Of a DNA stretch of 64,000 bases, positions 61,989 to 64,000 are shown piece by piece. The translations under genes and the position numbers were made by a program. The stretch is from Planctomycetota bacterium (GTDB taxonomy: Bacteria; Planctomycetota; UBA1135; JACQFD01), in the NCBI GenBank assembly GCA_016200225.1, contig JACQFD010000026.1:124001-188000 (forward strand), read 5' to 3'. Numbering within the stretch: position 1 is the stretch's first letter; every line of letters begins with the position of its first letter. The notes under the pieces are model-generated. The model made no database searches. It was not told the origin of the DNA and worked only from the letters and a program-made list of their open reading frames with translations.

Positions 61989-62471
61989 TCACCGCTTCTC
62001 GGAGGCTGGCGCGGAATCGGCGGCGGTGTGGTCGTGGACGATAACGAATCGGTCGCCGACGCGTCGGAGAATCAACGTGAACATGCCGCTTTGCGTGACG
62101 TCGCCGTCGAGACGAAAGCGACCGATCGCGTAAGCAGCGTCGTTGGAAAGCGGCACAACTTCGAGAATCTCGAATTGCAGCTTCCCCTGTTTGCCGACCG
62201 GATAACGGTTCAAGTAGCCGTCGAGAACGGGCTCGAAGCCGCGCGTCAGCTTGGTTCCGGACAGAAAAGACGTGGAGGGAGAATTGTAATATCCCTCCAT
62301 GAATCCTCGAATATTCCCGCGATTCCACGCCGCGACTTGCGCATCGAGCGTTTCGCGAACGAGCGCATCGGTGGTTCGGTCCACCCGCGCGCCGCGACAG
62401 GAATAAAAGGCCACGAGCATCGCGGCGATCGGAACACAGATCTTTGGAATCGACGATCGCGATTGCGTCAT
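61989..62471 (-). CDS. NTF2-like (SnoaL/DUF4440 type) lipoprotein
   Basis: A protein of about 160 residues. A signal segment (VPIAAMLVAFYSC) ends in a possible lipobox Cys, followed by an NTF2-like cone fold. The pattern is DAQVAAWNRGNIRGFMEGYY in the first helices, then FEPVLDGYLNRYP and the strands FEILEVVPLSNDAAYAIGRF and GMFTLILRRVGDRFVIVHDH. Members of this fold are small enzymes or binding proteins, and no specific activity is evident. ATGs at 62471 and 62483 are both possible starts. It lies 92 bases upstream of the giant gene and may be its operon leader. The divergent debranching-type gene starts only 47 bases away. Confidence 0.75.
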   Translation of the reverse strand: MTQSRSSIPKICVPIAAMLVAFYSCRGARVDRTTDALVRETLDAQVAAWNRGNIRGFMEGYYNSPSTSFLSGTKLTRGFEPVLDGYLNRYPVGKQGKLQFEILEVVPLSNDAAYAIGRFRLDGDVTQSGMFTLILRRVGDRFVIVHDHTAADSAPASEKR

Positions 62472-62518
62472 GGTTGCTAACATAATCGCGGGCGGTTTCG
62501 CCGACGAATGAAAATCTG

Positions 62519-64000
62519 ATGTTGACAAAAATATTCTTAATTTCGGCAATGCTGCAGTTTCCCGAGTCCGCGACGCACACGGCATCGGCGCCCGCGCGAG
62601 GCGCGAACCTCGCGGGATACGCATGGCAAGGGCGCGAATTGCCTTCCGGCGGCGAGAGACTCACGCGCGCGGCGCGCCCCGGAACGTATTTCGACGCCGT
62701 CGGGAATTGCAGCTTTCTCTGCGGCACGGAAGACGGGCCGCTCGAAGCGTGGATCTGGCCGTGGCAGATTCTTTATGACGGACGGTTCAGTTTCCGACCC
62801 GCGAAAGCGCTCGACGCGCTCGATTTGCATCATTACGCGGCGGAAATCGAGGTCGCGCCCGAGGCCACGGATATTATTTATAAATCCGCGGACGCATTTG
62901 TAAAAGTAAAATGCGTCTGTCCGCGCGACGTGCCGGCGATTTTGTTATTATTAACCATCGACATCGACCAGCCGGGAACGCTCGCGTTCTCGTTCCAACC
63001 GAAACTCCAACCGCAATGGCCCGCCGCAATCGGCGGCGTCGCCGCGAAATGGACGCCCGATCTCGGCGGATTTGTCATATCCGAACCGTCCGCTCGCGTC
63101 GCCGCCGTCGTCGGATCGCCCTGGTCGACGCGCGCGACCGAAGGCATGCAATATTTGTTACCGAATGGCGCGCTTCGCCTCGAAATCGACGTCGACCCCG
63201 CCCGCTGCAAAAAAGAAATATTACCAATCGTGATCGCCGCCGTCGACGGACCGGAGGCGCTCAAGATTGCGCGCGATTTATATACTTCAACACTTCTCGA
63301 CGGCCGCGAACTCGCAGCGAAGAATCTTAAATTCTGGGCCGGCCGCCTCGCGTCCATGACTACAATATCTACCGACGACGCCCAACTCGACCGCGCGTTT
63401 CTGTGGAATTCGATTTCGCTCGAACAGGGATTGGTAAAATCGCGCGCGCTCGGCGACGGTCTCGTCGCGGCCTATGGACCGGCTGGCGCGAGCTCGCAGC
63501 GTCCCGGATTCGCATGGTTCTTCACCGGCGACGTCGGCGTGAACGCCATCGCCTATCTCGACGCAGGCCTTGCGGACACGCTCGCGACCGGGCTCCGATT
63601 CGCCGCCGCGCACCAACGAGCGGACGGCAAGATTCCGCACGAAGTTGTATTATCCGCTCATTTATGCAATTGGTTCGAAAAGTATCCTTTTGCATATATT
63701 CACGGCGAGACGACCGCGCTCTGGATCCACGCCGTCCGGCAGTACGTCGATTTCACGGGCGATCGCAAACTTCTCGCGGAATTGTGGCCTTCGCTGCTGA
63801 AAGCTTACGATTGGCTTTCGAATCAGGACGACAACGGCGACGAACTCCCCGAAAACGCCAAAGCCGGCATGGGCGCTTCCGAGATCGGGCCGCTCCGCGA
63901 TCATTTACAAACGGACATGTACCTTGCGGCGACCGCCGCCGCGGCCTTCTCCGATATGGTACATTTGGCGACGTTACAAAACGACACGACAACCGCCGGT
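62519..64000 (+). CDS. Glycogen-debranching-type glycosidase, partial (3-prime end outside window)
   Basis: The 494 visible residues remain open at the window end. Residues 1-25 (MLTKIFLISAMLQFPESA) could be a weak signal peptide. An N-terminal beta-rich domain (about 30-280) precedes the start of an (alpha/alpha)6 barrel with FAWFFTGDVGVNAIAYLDAG, KIPHEVVLSAHLCNWF, the HGETTALWIHAVRQYVDFTGD segment and WPSLLKAYDWL. This order is that of amylo-alpha-1,6-glucosidase and related glycogen-debranching enzymes. The visible Asp (TGD) and Glu (HGE) residues are candidates for substrate binding. The substrate is not certain because the catalytic core is incomplete here. Confidence 0.8.
   Translation, partial: MLTKIFLISAMLQFPESATHTASAPARGANLAGYAWQGRELPSGGERLTRAARPGTYFDAVGNCSFLCGTEDGPLEAWIWPWQILYDGRFSFRPAKALDALDLHHYAAEIEVAPEATDIIYKSADAFVKVKCVCPRDVPAILLLLTIDIDQPGTLAFSFQPKLQPQWPAAIGGVAAKWTPDLGGFVISEPSARVAAVVGSPWSTRATEGMQYLLPNGALRLEIDVDPARCKKEILPIVIAAVDGPEALKIARDLYTSTLLDGRELAAKNLKFWAGRLASMTTISTDDAQLDRAFLWNSISLEQGLVKSRALGDGLVAAYGPAGASSQRPGFAWFFTGDVGVNAIAYLDAGLADTLATGLRFAAAHQRADGKIPHEVVLSAHLCNWFEKYPFAYIHGETTALWIHAVRQYVDFTGDRKLLAELWPSLLKAYDWLSNQDDNGDELPENAKAGMGASEIGPLRDHLQTDMYLAATAAAAFSDMVHLATLQNDTTTAG

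Overview
The window is a dense, GC-rich (roughly 60 percent) bacterial chromosome segment with about 50 protein genes, short intergenic gaps and many 1 to 8 base stop/start overlaps. No rRNA, tRNA, CRISPR array or intact insertion sequence was recognised. An ECF sigma factor paired with a kinase-like protein, a further Ser/Thr kinase, secreted FG-GAP, HEAT and TPR proteins, a 2683-residue alpha-2-macroglobulin-like protein, a beta-propeller/cytochrome c fusion and a deiodinase-like selenoprotein suggest Planctomycetota or a related phylum. This placement is an inference from gene content. A sequencing-depth marker such as 16S rRNA is not present here.

Layout. 1-1118: two-component pair (response regulator cut by the window edge, histidine kinase). 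1257-4685: B12-binding radical SAM protein, HAD hydrolase, TPR protein. 4751-9754: a four-gene cassette on the minus strand (PqqD-like, ATP-grasp, PLP-dependent decarboxylase, urea-transporter/M23-peptidase fusion) that I regard as the best candidate for a little-described system. 9806-20212: two complete five-gene peptide ABC transporters, back to back and divergently transcribed. 20232-21875: ECF sigma factor followed by a degenerate kinase. 22099-22257: candidate structured RNA ending in a strong terminator. 22299-25738: 2-oxoacid dehydrogenase E1 alpha and beta, RidA, CoaD. 25806-31060: ComEC and aconitase, convergent and overlapping. 31129-39380: a long minus-strand run of creatininase-like protein, in-frame-UGA selenoprotein, membrane protein, MiaB, RibD and a TPR protein with an HEXXH motif. 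39396-39561: a decayed palindromic element. 39593-43578: SGNH hydrolase, then tryptophan 2,3-dioxygenase and an aryl-CoA ligase. 43700-50124: beta-propeller/diheme protein, CBS protein, Ser/Thr kinase, LolA-like protein. 50124-62471: HEAT and FG-GAP secreted proteins, the giant alpha-2-macroglobulin-like protein and an NTF2-like lipoprotein. 62519-64000: start of a glycogen-debranching-type glycosidase.

How the genes fit together. The transporters, RidA, 2-oxoacid dehydrogenase, tryptophan dioxygenase and aryl-CoA ligase point to a heterotroph using peptides and amino acids. The selenoprotein implies selenocysteine machinery elsewhere in the genome. Most genes carry frequent AT-rich islands, especially the hexamer TTGTAA and its complement TTACAA, within otherwise GC-rich coding sequence. 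The stretch 6952-9754 almost lacks them, which sets three genes of the cassette apart from their neighbours.
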